A stretch of DNA of 64,000 bases. Origin: Sinonovacula constricta. Taxonomy: Eukaryota > Mollusca > Bivalvia > Cardiida > Solecurtidae. Made by a program: the position numbers and the translations under genes. The stretch's first letter is position 1; every line of letters starts with the position of its first letter. Where the stretch lies: assembly GCA_007844125.1 (NCBI GenBank), contig CM017561.1, forward strand, positions 28,952,693 through 29,016,692, in the 5' to 3' direction. The notes below the pieces were generated by a model, which saw only the letters and a program-made list of their open reading frames with translations, ran no database searches and was not told the DNA's origin. Shown one piece after another: positions 1 to 9,755 of this stretch.

Positions 1-480
1 AGCGATAGCCTCCACTTAAGGAACGATATAAAAATTGTTCTTTAACGTTATGTTTAGTTATAAGCAGACTTCTGACCAAAGTAGGCATTTAGACTGAATT
101 AGCAAAATTTGAATGAAAATAATAAAAAAACATAAAAATCACAAAATAAACTAAGTCATATGAAACTTAGACCAACATGTGTTAGAGTAGTAGGGGTATA
201 TATATAACTTATGAAACTGTTGAGCAACTTTAAAAATAGCTTTGAAATAAAAAGAATCTGATCAATTTTCAAAATTAAAGTCTATTTTTAGATTCTCATT
301 AAGATATATGAATATTCATGCTGGGTAATTTGCATAATTAATTATTTTAATTCTGCGTTTAGTGATAGCCTCCTCTTAAGAATTATACAAAACGTATTCT
401 TCAAAGTTATGGTTAGTTATAAGCAGACTTAAAGCCAAATTATGCATTAAAGTTGAATAAGCATATAATTATATATAGAT
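1..480. repeat. 360-bp tandem pair of an AT-rich MITE-like repeat
   Basis: The stretch from base 1 (gatagcctcc...cttaag...gttagttataagcagactt) recurs, diverged, from base 361, so the period is 360 bp. A related copy lies at 12190-12430 in the same orientation, sharing catatgaaacttaga and aataaaaagaatc. The motif gtctatttttagattctc at about 280-300 occurs in inverse orientation at the left end of the 12.2-kb copy, so the family seems to have inverted termini. It is non-coding. The left copy is cut by the window edge. Confidence 0.6.
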
Positions 481-702
481 AGCGGCGCAAAACTAGCGTG
501 TTTTTTATCCTTGGGTGATGGACAGCCGACCACCATTTTATTTATTTCTGGTTGTTGGAGCAAACAAAACGAAGAGTGTGCCAACCGTTCAAGATACAAT
601 CACGCCAAACGCATGTGCACTAGTCCCGCCTCCTAATGAATATGATATAAAAATACAAAAGGAAGAACCTTGCTATTTGAGATAAATATTGTTCCTTGGG
701 TA
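481..702. other. Spacer without recognisable gene
   Basis: Unique-looking DNA between the 360-bp pair and the first minisatellite block. I see no open frame or repeat in it. Confidence 0.5.
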
Positions 703-1591
703 GCCATGGACAGATAAATACATGTCTCAGATATTGACCAGGTCAGCCATTCATTCCCATATATACCAACCATATATACATGGTAATGGACAGATATATA
801 CATTTCTCAGAGATATAGACCAGGTCAATCATTCATTCTCATCTGTAACAACCATATATACATGGTAATGGACACATATATACATGTATCAGACATATTG
901 ACCAGGTCAACCATTCATTCTCACCTGTAACAACAATATATGCATGGTAATGGACAGATATATAGTTGTGTCATAGATATTGACCAGGTCAACCTTTCAG
1001 TCTCACCTGTACTAGCCATATATACATAGTAATGGAAATATATATACATATCTGAGACTCATTGACCAGGCAAACAATTTAATCTCACCTATACTAACAA
1101 TATGTACATAGTCAAGGACAGATATATACATTTCTCAGAGATATTGATGAGGTCAACAATTCATTCTAACCTGTACTAAATATATATACATGGTCATGGA
1201 CATATATTCACATCTCTCAGAGATATAGACCAGGTCAACCATTTATTCTCACCTATACTAACCATATATACAAGGTAATGAACAGATATATGTATACATG
1301 TCTCAGAAATATTGACCATGTCAACCATTCAATCTTACATTTACCAGCCATATATACATGGTAATGGAAAGAGATATATACATGTCTCAGAGATATTGAC
1401 CAGATCATCCATTCATTTTCACCTGTACTAACCATGTATACATGGTAATGTACAGATATATACATGTCTCGGAGATATTGACCTGGTCAACCATTCATTC
1501 TCACCTGTGCCAACCAAATATACATTGTAATGTATAGATATATACATGTCTCAGAGATACTGACCTGGTCAACCATTCATTCCCACTTGTA
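703..1591. repeat. 82-bp minisatellite, block 1
   Basis: About eleven diverged copies of a unit built from catggtaatggacagatata, tacatgtctcagagatattg, accaggtcaaccattcattc and tcacctgtactaaccatata. The period is 82 bp, measured most cleanly in block 2. Because 82 is not a multiple of three, the reading frame shifts each unit, so the short ORFs here are by-products. The same unit fills 2371-3690 and the right part of 27870-29745. Confidence 0.9.
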
Positions 1592-2370
1592 ATAATGATG
1601 AACACTTACTTTTTACAATAGATTCCAACCATCTGGGTAGACTAGTCTGCACACCAATACCTCCGGACTTCTCCGCAGATCGCGTATCTAGACCAAATAC
1701 TGGCCACGCTCTCGAAATGCACGCGCTGTCCACTTTGCCCACCGTACATAACTGTTATGTACTGTCTGTGTCGCTTTATAAATGAGCTGTTTACCTTTTA
1801 TCCCAGATAAACCAATGCGCCTTATAAACACGTTCCATTAACACTCACAGAGTGAAAATTACAGGCATGTCTGTGCCTCCTCTTTACATGTAACTTAAAA
1901 AAAAATTAATAACCAACAGTATAATGGGATAAAGAGTTATGGCGCTAACCTGTTACCAAGATGATAAGTACGGTGTACCCGGTCTTTTTTTCTGTATTGT
2001 CATTTGCTATTACAAATCATACTTACCACCTATATTATGTTAACATACACACTCTGCGATACAATACAAGCATATCTTTTCGACACGGTACACCGCCACT
2101 ACTTTGGCTACTTTTTATTGTTCTTCATATCCATGCTTCGCATTTGCTTATGTCTCATAATTTCTCCCAAAAACCCCACTCCCCCCACTTTCACTTTCTC
2201 TTGCTCCTTACTCAGTTGATTTCATATATCACTAGTATCCTGATATATTACTTGTTTCTGAGCAAATGTACTGCATATATTGCTATATATTTGATATCAT
2301 CTTTGTTAAATATCTCCATGCTGTATACCATGTATACCTGGATGAAATAAAGTTATGTTCTGTTCTGTTC
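1592..2370 (+). mobile_element. 3' end of a retroelement inserted into the minisatellite
   Basis: This 779-bp segment splits the minisatellite. The unit reads cacttgta up to 1591 and resumes with tgtactagcc at 2371, so the four bases tgta are found on both sides, as expected of a short target duplication. The segment ends with gatgaaataaagttatg followed by a (ttctg)n tail, a typical 3' end for a non-LTR retrotransposon or a SINE mobilised by one. A related end, on the other strand, is seen near 24391. The 129-codon frame at 1961-2350 is hydrophobic and matches nothing I know. No reverse transcriptase is left. Confidence 0.55.
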
Positions 2371-3690
2371 TGTACTAGCCATATATACATAGTAAGGGAC
2401 ATATATATACAAGTCTGAGATATAGTGATCAGCTCAACCATTTAATCTCACCTGTACTAACCATATGTTCATAGTCAAGGACAGATATATACATGTCGCC
2501 GAGATATAGACCAGGCCAACCATTCATTCTCACCTGTAGTAGCCATATATACATGGTACTAGACAGATATATACATGTCTCAAAGATATTGACTAGGTCA
2601 ATCATTCCTTCCGAACTATACCAAGCATTTATACATGGTAATGGATAGATGTATACATGTCTCATTTATATTGACCCGGTAAACCATTTATTCTCTGAAA
2701 CAACCATATATACATGGTAATGTAGAGATATATACATATCTTAGAGATATTGACTAGGTCAACCTTTCATTCTCACCTGTACCAACGATATATAGATGCT
2801 CATGTATCATATATATATGTCTCAGAGTTATAGACCAGGCCAACCAATCATTCTCAACTGTACTAGCCATAGATACATGGTAATTGACAGATATATACAT
2901 GTCTCAGAGATATTGACTAGGTCAACCATTGATTCCGATCTATACCAACCAATTATACATGGTCATAGACAGATTTATACTTGTCTCAGAGATATTGACC
3001 AGGTCAACTATTCATACTCACCTATACCAAGCATATATACATGGTCATGGACAGATATATACATGTCTCAGAGATATTGACCAGGTCAACCATTCATTCT
3101 CACCTATACCAACGATATATACATGGTCATGGATATGTATATACATGTCTCAGAGATATTGACCAGTTCAACCATTCATTCTCACCTGTACCAACCATAT
3201 ATACATGGTCATAAAGATATATATACCTGTCTCAGTGATATTGACCAGGTCAACCATTCATTCTCACCTATACCAACGATATATACATGGTCATGGATAT
3301 GTATGGATATGTATATACATGTCTCAGAGATATTGACCAGTTCAACCATTCATTCTCACCTGTACTAACCATATATACATGGTCATAAAGATATTTATAC
3401 CTGTATCAGTGATATTGACCAGGTCAACCATTCATTCTCACCTATACCAACGATATATACATGGTCATGGATATGTATATACATGCCTTAGAGATATTGA
3501 CCAGTTCAACCATTCATTCTCACCTGTACCAACCATATATACAAGGTTATGGACAGGTATATATGCATGTCTCAGACATATTGACCAGGTCACCCACTCA
3601 TTCTCACCTGTAACAACCATATATACATGATAATGGACAGATAAATACTTGTCATAGAGATATTGACAATGTCAACCATTTAACCATTGT
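2371..3690. repeat. 82-bp minisatellite, block 2
   Basis: About sixteen copies of the same unit as block 1. The spacing of atatatacatggtcatgg at 3033 and 3115 gives an 82-bp period. Copies near 3120-3540 alternate between ccaggtcaa and ccagttcaa variants and between aacgatatat and aaccatatat variants, which shows a higher-order pattern about two units long. Overlapping short frames here all follow from the repeat. Confidence 0.9.
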
Positions 3691-3804
3691 ATGACTATAC
3701 ATCATCGCTTGGCCTGTTTTATTTCAAACTTCACTCATTTGGAACTTCAAGGTCGCCGAGGCTTTTGTCTACTGTACATATTGTTGATAGTTTATTTTAT
3801 TATT

Positions 3805-3945
3805 AGTTACAGCGCTCCACAAACCAGGGTTTAAGCAACCCAGTCGGTCCTTTGGCCGACAGACCGTTTCAAGGCGGTAACTGCTGGTTTTTCTTTTTTG
3901 TTTGTTATGTCTCGTCCCTGTGTTGTTGTTGTTTTTTGTCACATT
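3805..3945 (+). mobile_element. Family A fragment (conserved block)
   Basis: Contains the hallmark block of a non-coding family found five times in the window: ccagtcggtcc, gccgac, gaccgtt, caaggcggtaactg, then a T-rich run. Other copies are at 9437-9755, 13045-13325 and, on the minus strand, twice in 42236-43323. Only the central part is kept here. Confidence 0.65.
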
Positions 3946-4763
3946 TACATTTGCCCAGTTTGCCCTGGTCTAGAGGTAGTTTAGATTTGAATATATTTGG
4001 TTATTTTGATAGGACCTTTTCTTATTTACGTTTTCATTAGTAAAATGTACAAGATTTTATAAGGCACGGAGCTTCGTTTAGAGCTTTTAAAATGTTCTTA
4101 AATTATGAAGTTAATGAACGGAAATGGCCTGATAAAGGTCAGATTTAAGTGTGTAATGGGCATTAAACTGATGCTAAACTGATTTAAATCGTGCCTGTTC
4201 GACTGTTGTCCTATCCGGTGTAGTGTGACAAATTTTATAACAAATGGCAGTGTGCCGATGAAACACTTAGTCTAGATAGTGAGGTCACAGACAATATTCT
4301 ATTTGTAGTTGATGATAGGTCAATTAAGCTGTTGGAGGATTGACCGATAGTCAAATGGCACCGCAAACACATTTCCTTTTCGACATGAATAATCTGACAA
4401 CGCAATCATTTTGATGATGAATTAGTCGTTTCACGTGATTTAAAGGAAGATTGTATGTATTTTTGTTATTGGTTGCATTTATAACAGTTAATCGTGCAGT
4501 GTTTAGAACCTGATGTTAAGGGTTATTCGAACATTCGAAATCAAGTTGGTATTCGAGTAGAAATCTTGTGATTCGAATATTTTATTATTCTTATTCACTG
4601 TTGTTAAGTTTAGTGTCAAATTGAAAAGGTTTTTCTTAAGCTGATCGTACTTTTTTCAAACGACTCAAGACGCTGGCAATATGTGATAGCACTTTAGGGG
4701 GTGGAGCCATGTCATCTGGTTAACAGGAAGAAATTACTACACCGCGCACGGCCCTTCTCGGCA
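3946..4763. other. Intergenic stretch, no gene seen
   Basis: No coding segment or repeat is recognised, apart from an interrupted palindrome with ttcgaa and ttcgag motifs near 4525-4580 that may be the end of an eroded DNA transposon. Confidence 0.4.
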
Positions 4764-4795
4764 TCTTCCCCCCCCCCCCCTCCACACACACACGC
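4764..4795. repeat. Poly-C / CA simple repeat
   Basis: A run of cytosines followed by (ca)n. Confidence 0.85.
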
Positions 4796-4832
4796 ATATT
4801 TAGTTCAATGCTGGAGCAATAATCTGAACAAA

Positions 4833-5117
4833 GACCGGCCGCAATACCTCATGTGGTAGAGCGTCGGCATGCGGATCGAGAGGTCGTGGGTTCGAACCCC
4901 GGCCGGGTCTAACCAAAGACTTTAAAGTTGGTAGTAGTGGCTTCCCTCCTAACGCTCGGGGCTAAGGGGACAGCATTACGCCTGACTCGTCGGTGTCAGT
5001 TTAATGGACCGGCCGGGTTCAGTCCCTGGGCACCTCATAAGTGCCCCTGTGCTATAATGATAGAAATGTCGCTGCGCAGTATCGGCAAAAATGCCGGCTA
5101 ATCCCAATCCCAATCCC
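4833..5117 (+). mobile_element. tRNA-derived SINE with 11-bp target duplication
   Basis: The head looks like a tRNA: an A-box-like gtggtagagcgtcggc and a B box ggttcgaacccc, which together form an internal RNA polymerase III promoter. A body follows (taacgctc, ggaccggccgggttc, cctgtgctata) and a tail of repeated aatccc. The sequence atctgaacaaa occurs immediately before (4822-4832) and after (5118-5128), a perfect 11-bp target site duplication that fixes both ends. A related SINE is at 59721-60026. The body resembles V-type SINEs known from molluscs; that assignment is from memory. Confidence 0.88.
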
Positions 5118-5231
5118 ATCTGAACAAAATACGTACGTTTGCATGTAAAAACTACAATAAATTATATACGGCTGTAAGTTTTCGTAACAGTAAACCAGAA
5201 CTTTTATTTTGGGAGAACACAACTAGATAAT

Positions 5232-5521
5232 CCTATAAGGATTGTCACGTGTATTTTTTGATGGACATTGGACTTTGGTTCTTCAATTCTATCTTCACAT
5301 GAACAGGATGCTACAACCATTTATTTATTTATGATTTAGAAAGTTAATTTCATTTATAGTCAACCATTTTTGTGTAGTTTTTCAAATCGAAATAATACCA
5401 TATCACTAGTAATCGATAACTTTCCGATTATTAATCGGATGTATATTAAGACTTTTTCATCTTTTTACTATAGTTAAAGAAACTCCTAGATATATAATAA
5501 TAACTTTTCTAGACTTTTTAG

Positions 5522-5618
<97 letters not shown>

Positions 5619-5717
5619 TCATGTTTGTTCATGATTTAGAAAGTTAATTTCATTTATAGTCGACCATTTTTGTGTAGTTTTTCAAATCGAAATAATACCA
5701 TATTCTTTTCTAAACAC
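5232..5717 (+). mobile_element. Family A element, left part, split by a hAT insertion
   Basis: From cctataaggattgtcacgtg through ggatgctacaaccattt to ccatttttgtgtag and aaataataccat, this matches the minus-strand copies at 42236-43323 read in reverse. Its continuation (atcagcgcttggacatttt onward) is found only after the hAT element, at 9437. Relative to the other copies about 47 bases are missing at the split. A (TA)n expansion and a local duplication sit inside this part. Confidence 0.7.
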
Positions 5718-5893
5718 TAGTGATAGTAATCGGTTGGAAAATTCTACAATCGATTATCGGTTCAATCGGTTGGGACACTATCGATAACTTTCCGATTATT
5801 AATCGGATGTATATTAAGACTTTTTCATCTTTTTACTATAGTTATAGAAACTCCTAGATATATAATAATAACTTTTCTAGACTTTTTAGTATT
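5341..5893. repeat. Direct duplication of the family A / hAT junction
   Basis: Bases about 5341-5530 and about 5637-5893 are near-identical: both run from aagttaatttcatttatag through aaataataccata and taactttccgattattaatc to ttttagtatttatat. The first copy lacks about 70 bases that contain the hAT terminus itself. The copies are separated by the (TA)n tract. Either the junction duplicated after the hAT inserted, or two haplotypes were joined in the assembly. Confidence 0.75.
5526..5616. repeat. (TA)n microsatellite
   Basis: About 45 uninterrupted TA dinucleotides between the two copies of the junction duplication. Confidence 0.97.
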
Positions 5894-6299
5894 TATATTT
5901 ATTAAATAACAATAAACAATTTAACAATGTTCAATAAAAAATGAAGTGACTAGAAGATCAACCAGACTCAACTCAATAGTCAATAGTCTTAAGTTACTCT
6001 TAACTCAATACTGAATAGTGAATAGACACAATAGTCAACACAATAAGCTTAAAACATAATTCTTTCCTATTATCAAACAATTACTTTCTAACAAGTTTTA
6101 TAACAATGTGCTGTCATGCTGAAAATCTCAACTTGAACATAAAAAAACTATAAACTTTTTTGAAAATAAAATTTGACTACAACAAGACTACTTTCAATTT
6201 TGTCTTTATAAATGTAAGTGACATTATCTTTGTGACACTTAATTCACCAGACTTTTTCACCTTACGTCACCACTCACCAGTAGAGTTTCATGTTCATGT

Positions 6300-7577
6300 T
6301 CATGAATATAAACTTGTTGACATTTTCAGGACTAAGCCTATTCCTTTTTTTTTGCTCACAATAGTACCAGCCAAACTAAACACCCTTTCAGCCGGCACTG
6401 AACTAGCTGGTACAGACAGCACATCTTTTGCTACGGCGGCCAGGTTTGGGAATAGCTGCTCATTTTCCTTCCACCACTGAAGAAGAGTAAGAGATGCATC
6501 AGACTCTTTCCTGGTAAACAAAAGATACCGATCGATTTCAGCCTCTAGTAAAGTCTCTTTTGGCATCTCAGACACACCGGTAATACACACATCACCAAGC
6601 CATTCAATGGCATCTGAGCACTGAATTCTCGCTTTTTTTGCAGGATTTTCTGGCTCTTTCACCTGCACTTCATCATCATCATCATTAGGGATTTCAGGGA
6701 GTTGGGGTAGAGTTGGTCCCGCAGTTTCCAGCTGTTCTTCCTTCTTAACTTTAGTGACTGAGGCCATATACGTAGCTTTTTCTCTCAGCAGCTGCCTTGC
6801 TCTTTGCTTTTCCTCATCCGTTGCAAAGGGTAAGTGTTTTGTGTCTGGATTAAGCAAAGCAGCAAGAAGAGGTAGCTCTTCTGTTTCAGCACTTTTTCTG
6901 AGTTCAGTGGCCATCGTACTTTTCATGATCTTAATAACTTCAGCATCATCTTCATGTTCTTCAGTTGCGGACAACAGCTTTTTGGTAACTGGAATTACAT
7001 GTTGCATTGTTGGTGATATTTGAGAACAAAGCACTGTTTTTGCAATTTCAAATGGCTTCAAAAGTTTGATAACATCTTGAAAAATAGACATTTCAGCGAA
7101 GGAGTAGGCATTGAGCTTTATGGTTTGCGAAGTTGACTTCGAAATTGTTGTGAGGTTGGCAATGTTAACAATATAAGGGGTTTGCTCCACAAGACGATCA
7201 AGCATGTTTAAGGTGCTGTTCCACCTCGTCGGACAGTCTATAATTAGTCGGTGGTCCTTTTTCTCTGTCTGTCCGGTGTTCACTCTCTGTTGCTCTGCCA
7301 GCATGTCTGTAGCAGATGATGACTTGTGGAAGAAGGAAACCAAGGTTCTGCCTTTTTTGAGAAGATCCTTTATTTCAGCACATTCTAGGGCTTTCTTAAC
7401 AACCAAGTTAATTCGGTGTCCATAACAACCGAAGCGGGTGTACCCAAGAAGACGTAAAGCCTTCTGCTCGTTTGCAGCATTGTCAGTCGTTACTGCATTA
7501 GGCAGACCGATGCTCCACTCGTCCACAGTCCTCTGGATACTTGCAGCAATGTTTTCTCCTGTGTGCTGACCTTCGAC
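6300..7577 (-). CDS. hAT transposase, exon 4: RNase H-like core and dimerisation domain
   Basis: This is the longest open segment of the window and carries most of the catalytic core. Starting from the acceptor ttcgcag|gtc at 7577 it encodes about 425 residues. Visible hAT motifs in order are TTDNAAN (second catalytic Asp, about residue 251), CYGHRINLVVKKAL, CPTRWNSTLNML, and the terminal LLQWWKENEQLFPNLA...PASSVPAERVFSLAG dimerisation block. The third acidic residue is not certain; EIDRYL just before LLQWWK is a candidate. An acidic DDDDE insert lies near the middle. After VSKKK the frame leaves the family consensus: a run of nine A residues (T9 at 6345-6353 on the plus strand) shifts it, and the family-like tail (NRLSPENV) is visible in another frame. 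The product thus ends in about 17 abnormal residues. Confidence 0.9.
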   Translation of the reverse strand, partial: VEGQHTGENIAASIQRTVDEWSIGLPNAVTTDNAANEQKALRLLGYTRFGCYGHRINLVVKKALECAEIKDLLKKGRTLVSFFHKSSSATDMLAEQQRVNTGQTEKKDHRLIIDCPTRWNSTLNMLDRLVEQTPYIVNIANLTTISKSTSQTIKLNAYSFAEMSIFQDVIKLLKPFEIAKTVLCSQISPTMQHVIPVTKKLLSATEEHEDDAEVIKIMKSTMATELRKSAETEELPLLAALLNPDTKHLPFATDEEKQRARQLLREKATYMASVTKVKKEEQLETAGPTLPQLPEIPNDDDDEVQVKEPENPAKKARIQCSDAIEWLGDVCITGVSEMPKETLLEAEIDRYLLFTRKESDASLTLLQWWKENEQLFPNLAAVAKDVLSVPASSVPAERVFSLAGTIVSKKKGIGLVLKMSTSLYS

Positions 7578-7883
7578 CTGCGAAGATTTGATTTTTAAAT
7601 TTAAAAAAAAAGTTCAGTCAAAATGTATTAGTTCTTAACTTAAAAAACTTGAACTTTAACTTTGATTCAACATTTTGAAAAAAATGAAACAGTATTTTTT
7701 TCCAATTCAATAATAGATAAAAAAAATTTAACCTTTTCATACATTCTGTCATCACTGCCTTCAAGATTAGGTCAAGTGAGTTCTACCATTATTCCAAACA
7801 TACGACTGACCAATTTACAATTAAATAGTTTTGAATGTAGTACCTAAACAAATGAACCTCGTGGAAAACATAGTGTAGCGTAC

Positions 7884-8103
7884 CTTCAATGTCCCAAGCA
7901 CAGCATGTTTGAGCTCCCAACTGTCAGTGATGAAATGGCATGTAACAGTGTCATAGCTCTGTGTACAGTTACTGGTCCAACCATCATGCGTCAGACTGCT
8001 ACCCGAAGACAGCGACATCAGATCTTGCTTGACCTTCCGCCCCATCTCTGTGAATTTGTCATCTAGCTTTGTCTCTATTTTACGCTTAGATGGAGTGTTG
8101 TAC
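7884..8103 (-). CDS. hAT transposase, exon 3: first catalytic Asp
   Basis: An internal exon of 220 nt with acceptor ctctcag|g at 8103 and donor aag|gtacgc at 7884. It begins by completing the codon split in LEPR|Y and encodes YNTPSKRKIE...LTHDGWTSN...YDTVTCHFI. The THDGWTS motif holds the first catalytic Asp of hAT transposases (about residue 186). It ends in phase 0 (GTLK) and continues as VEGQHTGENIAASIQ in exon 4. The phases match only if all four exons are joined as described, which supports the model. The intron to exon 4 is 306 bp. Confidence 0.87.
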
Positions 8104-8350
8104 CTGAGAGTATTTATAACATTGTTTCAAACTACCGAAAACAAATAATAAAAAAACATAAGATGTTACATAGGTTTTAGTAAATAAGAGTTTTAGTTTT
8201 AAATAATTATATGCTAGTTGGATTGTTTTGTTTCAATATTATTAATTACTCCTTAAAACATATGAGCAGACCACACAACTCATTTTATAATCCTTTGTGA
8301 AATTGAGATAAACCAAGTGTATAATTAACAATTTTTTAAGATGTACATAC

Positions 8351-8612
8351 CTTGGTTCAAGCTCTTTAATGAAGTTCTTGAACTGTTCACTTGAAACAAC
8401 GCTGACCGGCAATGACTTTCCGACAATCATCTTCAACAAAAGATCATCTACTTTTTCCACCCTTTCTCGGGATAGATGTTTTATGGGCCCGAAGGAGGTC
8501 AACTTCGTTTGAACCTTGTTTTGTTTATCTGGAACTGGTAGGGGCTTGTCTTCCTTGTCAAGAGGCTCCTTGTGCTGATGTGTGATGTGGAATACAAGAT
8601 TGGTAGTATTGC
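8351..8612 (-). CDS. hAT transposase, exon 2: end of BED finger and linker
   Basis: A 262-nt exon between acceptor ttttcag|gc (8612) and donor ccaag|gtatgt (8351). It encodes GNTTNLVFHITHQH, the histidine half of a BED zinc finger (H-x4-H), then a charged linker and the helical region VEKVDDLLLKMIVGKSLPVS...FKNFIKELEPR that in hAT proteins precedes the catalytic core. LEPRY is a strong family signature and spans the next splice junction. Confidence 0.87.
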
Positions 8613-9112
8613 CTGAAAATATATAAATAATGTGTAAGCCAGTTATAATTAGTTTTTTTTAATTTTTTTGGTGGGCAGAAATGAATCGCCTGTGGAATAA
8701 GATTTGTTTTATGACACAAGTCAGCTAGTAGGACAGAACCAGGTTTGCTGTTCAGTAGCTAGTGTGCAATGGAATGCACATTTCACATTGAAACATGATA
8801 ATGTGTTATGTTCTATGTTGGTTTAGTAGAATCGTGGTACGCAAAACATAATTTAAATCGTGAAATTATCTGCACTGCCACAGTACTGTTACTATACTAT
8901 TATATAAAAAAAACTTGCCCACTGCTGATATTTATTTTAGATATCCTGACTTTAGAACAAGAATAAATTTTCATGAATTTATATTTTGGACAGTTTATGA
9001 AAAACGAGATGTGATTGAAAATGCCATCATCATACATTTATATCATCTGTGCTACATGTGTACTGATTATTACTAGAAATACTATCCGAAACATGTTCAT
9101 CCGAAATCATAC

Positions 9113-9287
9113 CTTTGTTTGCATAGGATTTGCGACATATTTTGCATATCGCCACGCTTGTATCCAGCTTTCCGTTTTGATCTTGCCGGAACAAGAAGTA
9201 GTCCCATGCTATTGACTTTTTCTTTTTTCCCGGGTGGGGACGCAGACAAGATTCATTGTTATTTTCATCCACGCTTTTGTCGGTCAT
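9113..9287 (-). CDS. hAT transposase, exon 1: start of BED finger
   Basis: I choose ATG at 9287 (MTDKSVDENNN); the open frame extends 10 codons upstream to a GTG but no upstream ATG is seen. A basic stretch (GKKKKS) is followed by the BED hallmark aromatic WDYF and CKICRKSY, the cysteine half of the zinc finger (C-x2-C, about residues 48-51). The donor is caaag|gtatga at 9113; the intron to exon 2 is 500 bp. BED fingers bind the transposon ends. With the four exons joined, the predicted protein has about 644 residues, a normal length for this group. Confidence 0.85.
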
Positions 9288-9436
9288 TTTTCTGTTTGGA
9301 TTGTTTCCCTTTGGCACGGTAAAATAAAAATCCGAATTACCGCGACGTCGCTTTCGTCAATACAGTATCGATTGTCGCGTCGGGCTAGATTTTTCTAACC
9401 GATGTCGGCGACTTTGCGATAATCGGCACATCACTA

Positions 9437-9755
9437 CAAAATATCAGCGCTTGGACATTTTGTATTCAAATAGATCGTTTTTCTTTTCATTGCTTGCATT
9501 TGAGAAACTCGTCAGGAAGAGCGAGGTTAGAGCTCTGTAAAACCGGATTAAGCACCCCAGTCGGTCCATACTGCCGACTGACCGTTCCATGGCGGTAACT
9601 GTCGGGTTTGCTCTTTTCGTTAAATGACTCATCACAAATTTGTTCTTACTTTTCGCTTGGCTTGCATGTGAAATACCTTTGTTCTGTGCCTTTTCGGAGT
9701 TTGGTATATGTTGCAATGCTCATAGGACTTTGTCATATATTCTTATAGATGACTG
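9437..9755 (+). mobile_element. Family A element, right part
   Basis: Resumes with atcagcgcttggacatttt and continues through agtcggtcc, ccgactgaccgtt, ggcggtaactgtcgggtttg to ggactttgtcatatattctta. It is the sequence that follows the left part (5232-5717) in the uninterrupted copies at 42-43 kb. The right end agrees with the outer end of the family A insertion in the Gypsy gag. Confidence 0.75.

Larger units (their letters stand above)
5718..9436 (-). mobile_element. hAT-superfamily DNA transposon (BED-finger type)
   Basis: An element of about 3.7 kb encoding a four-exon transposase on the minus strand. Both ends, read inward, start with TAGTGAT and are rich in ATCG motifs (atcggttgg on the left, gccgattatcg on the right); only the outermost bases are clearly inverted copies. 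The 8 bases outside each end do not match, so the usual 8-bp target duplication is absent or was lost with a deletion of flanking sequence. The element sits in a family A copy whose halves flank it. Intron-exon borders and frame are intact across all four exons, so it is recent or recently active, but a frameshift near the transposase C-terminus would spoil its dimerisation tail. Confidence 0.85.

Noticed and set aside
1961..2350. 129-codon hydrophobic ORF
   Set aside because: Lies in the 3' part of a retroelement insertion, overlaps other frames and ends in its poly-A-signal-like region; no motif.
2796..3630. Series of open frames with repeated MVIDRYIHVSEILTRSTIH-like peptides
   Set aside because: They follow from the 82-bp minisatellite, whose period shifts frame each unit. 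No start context or splice sites.
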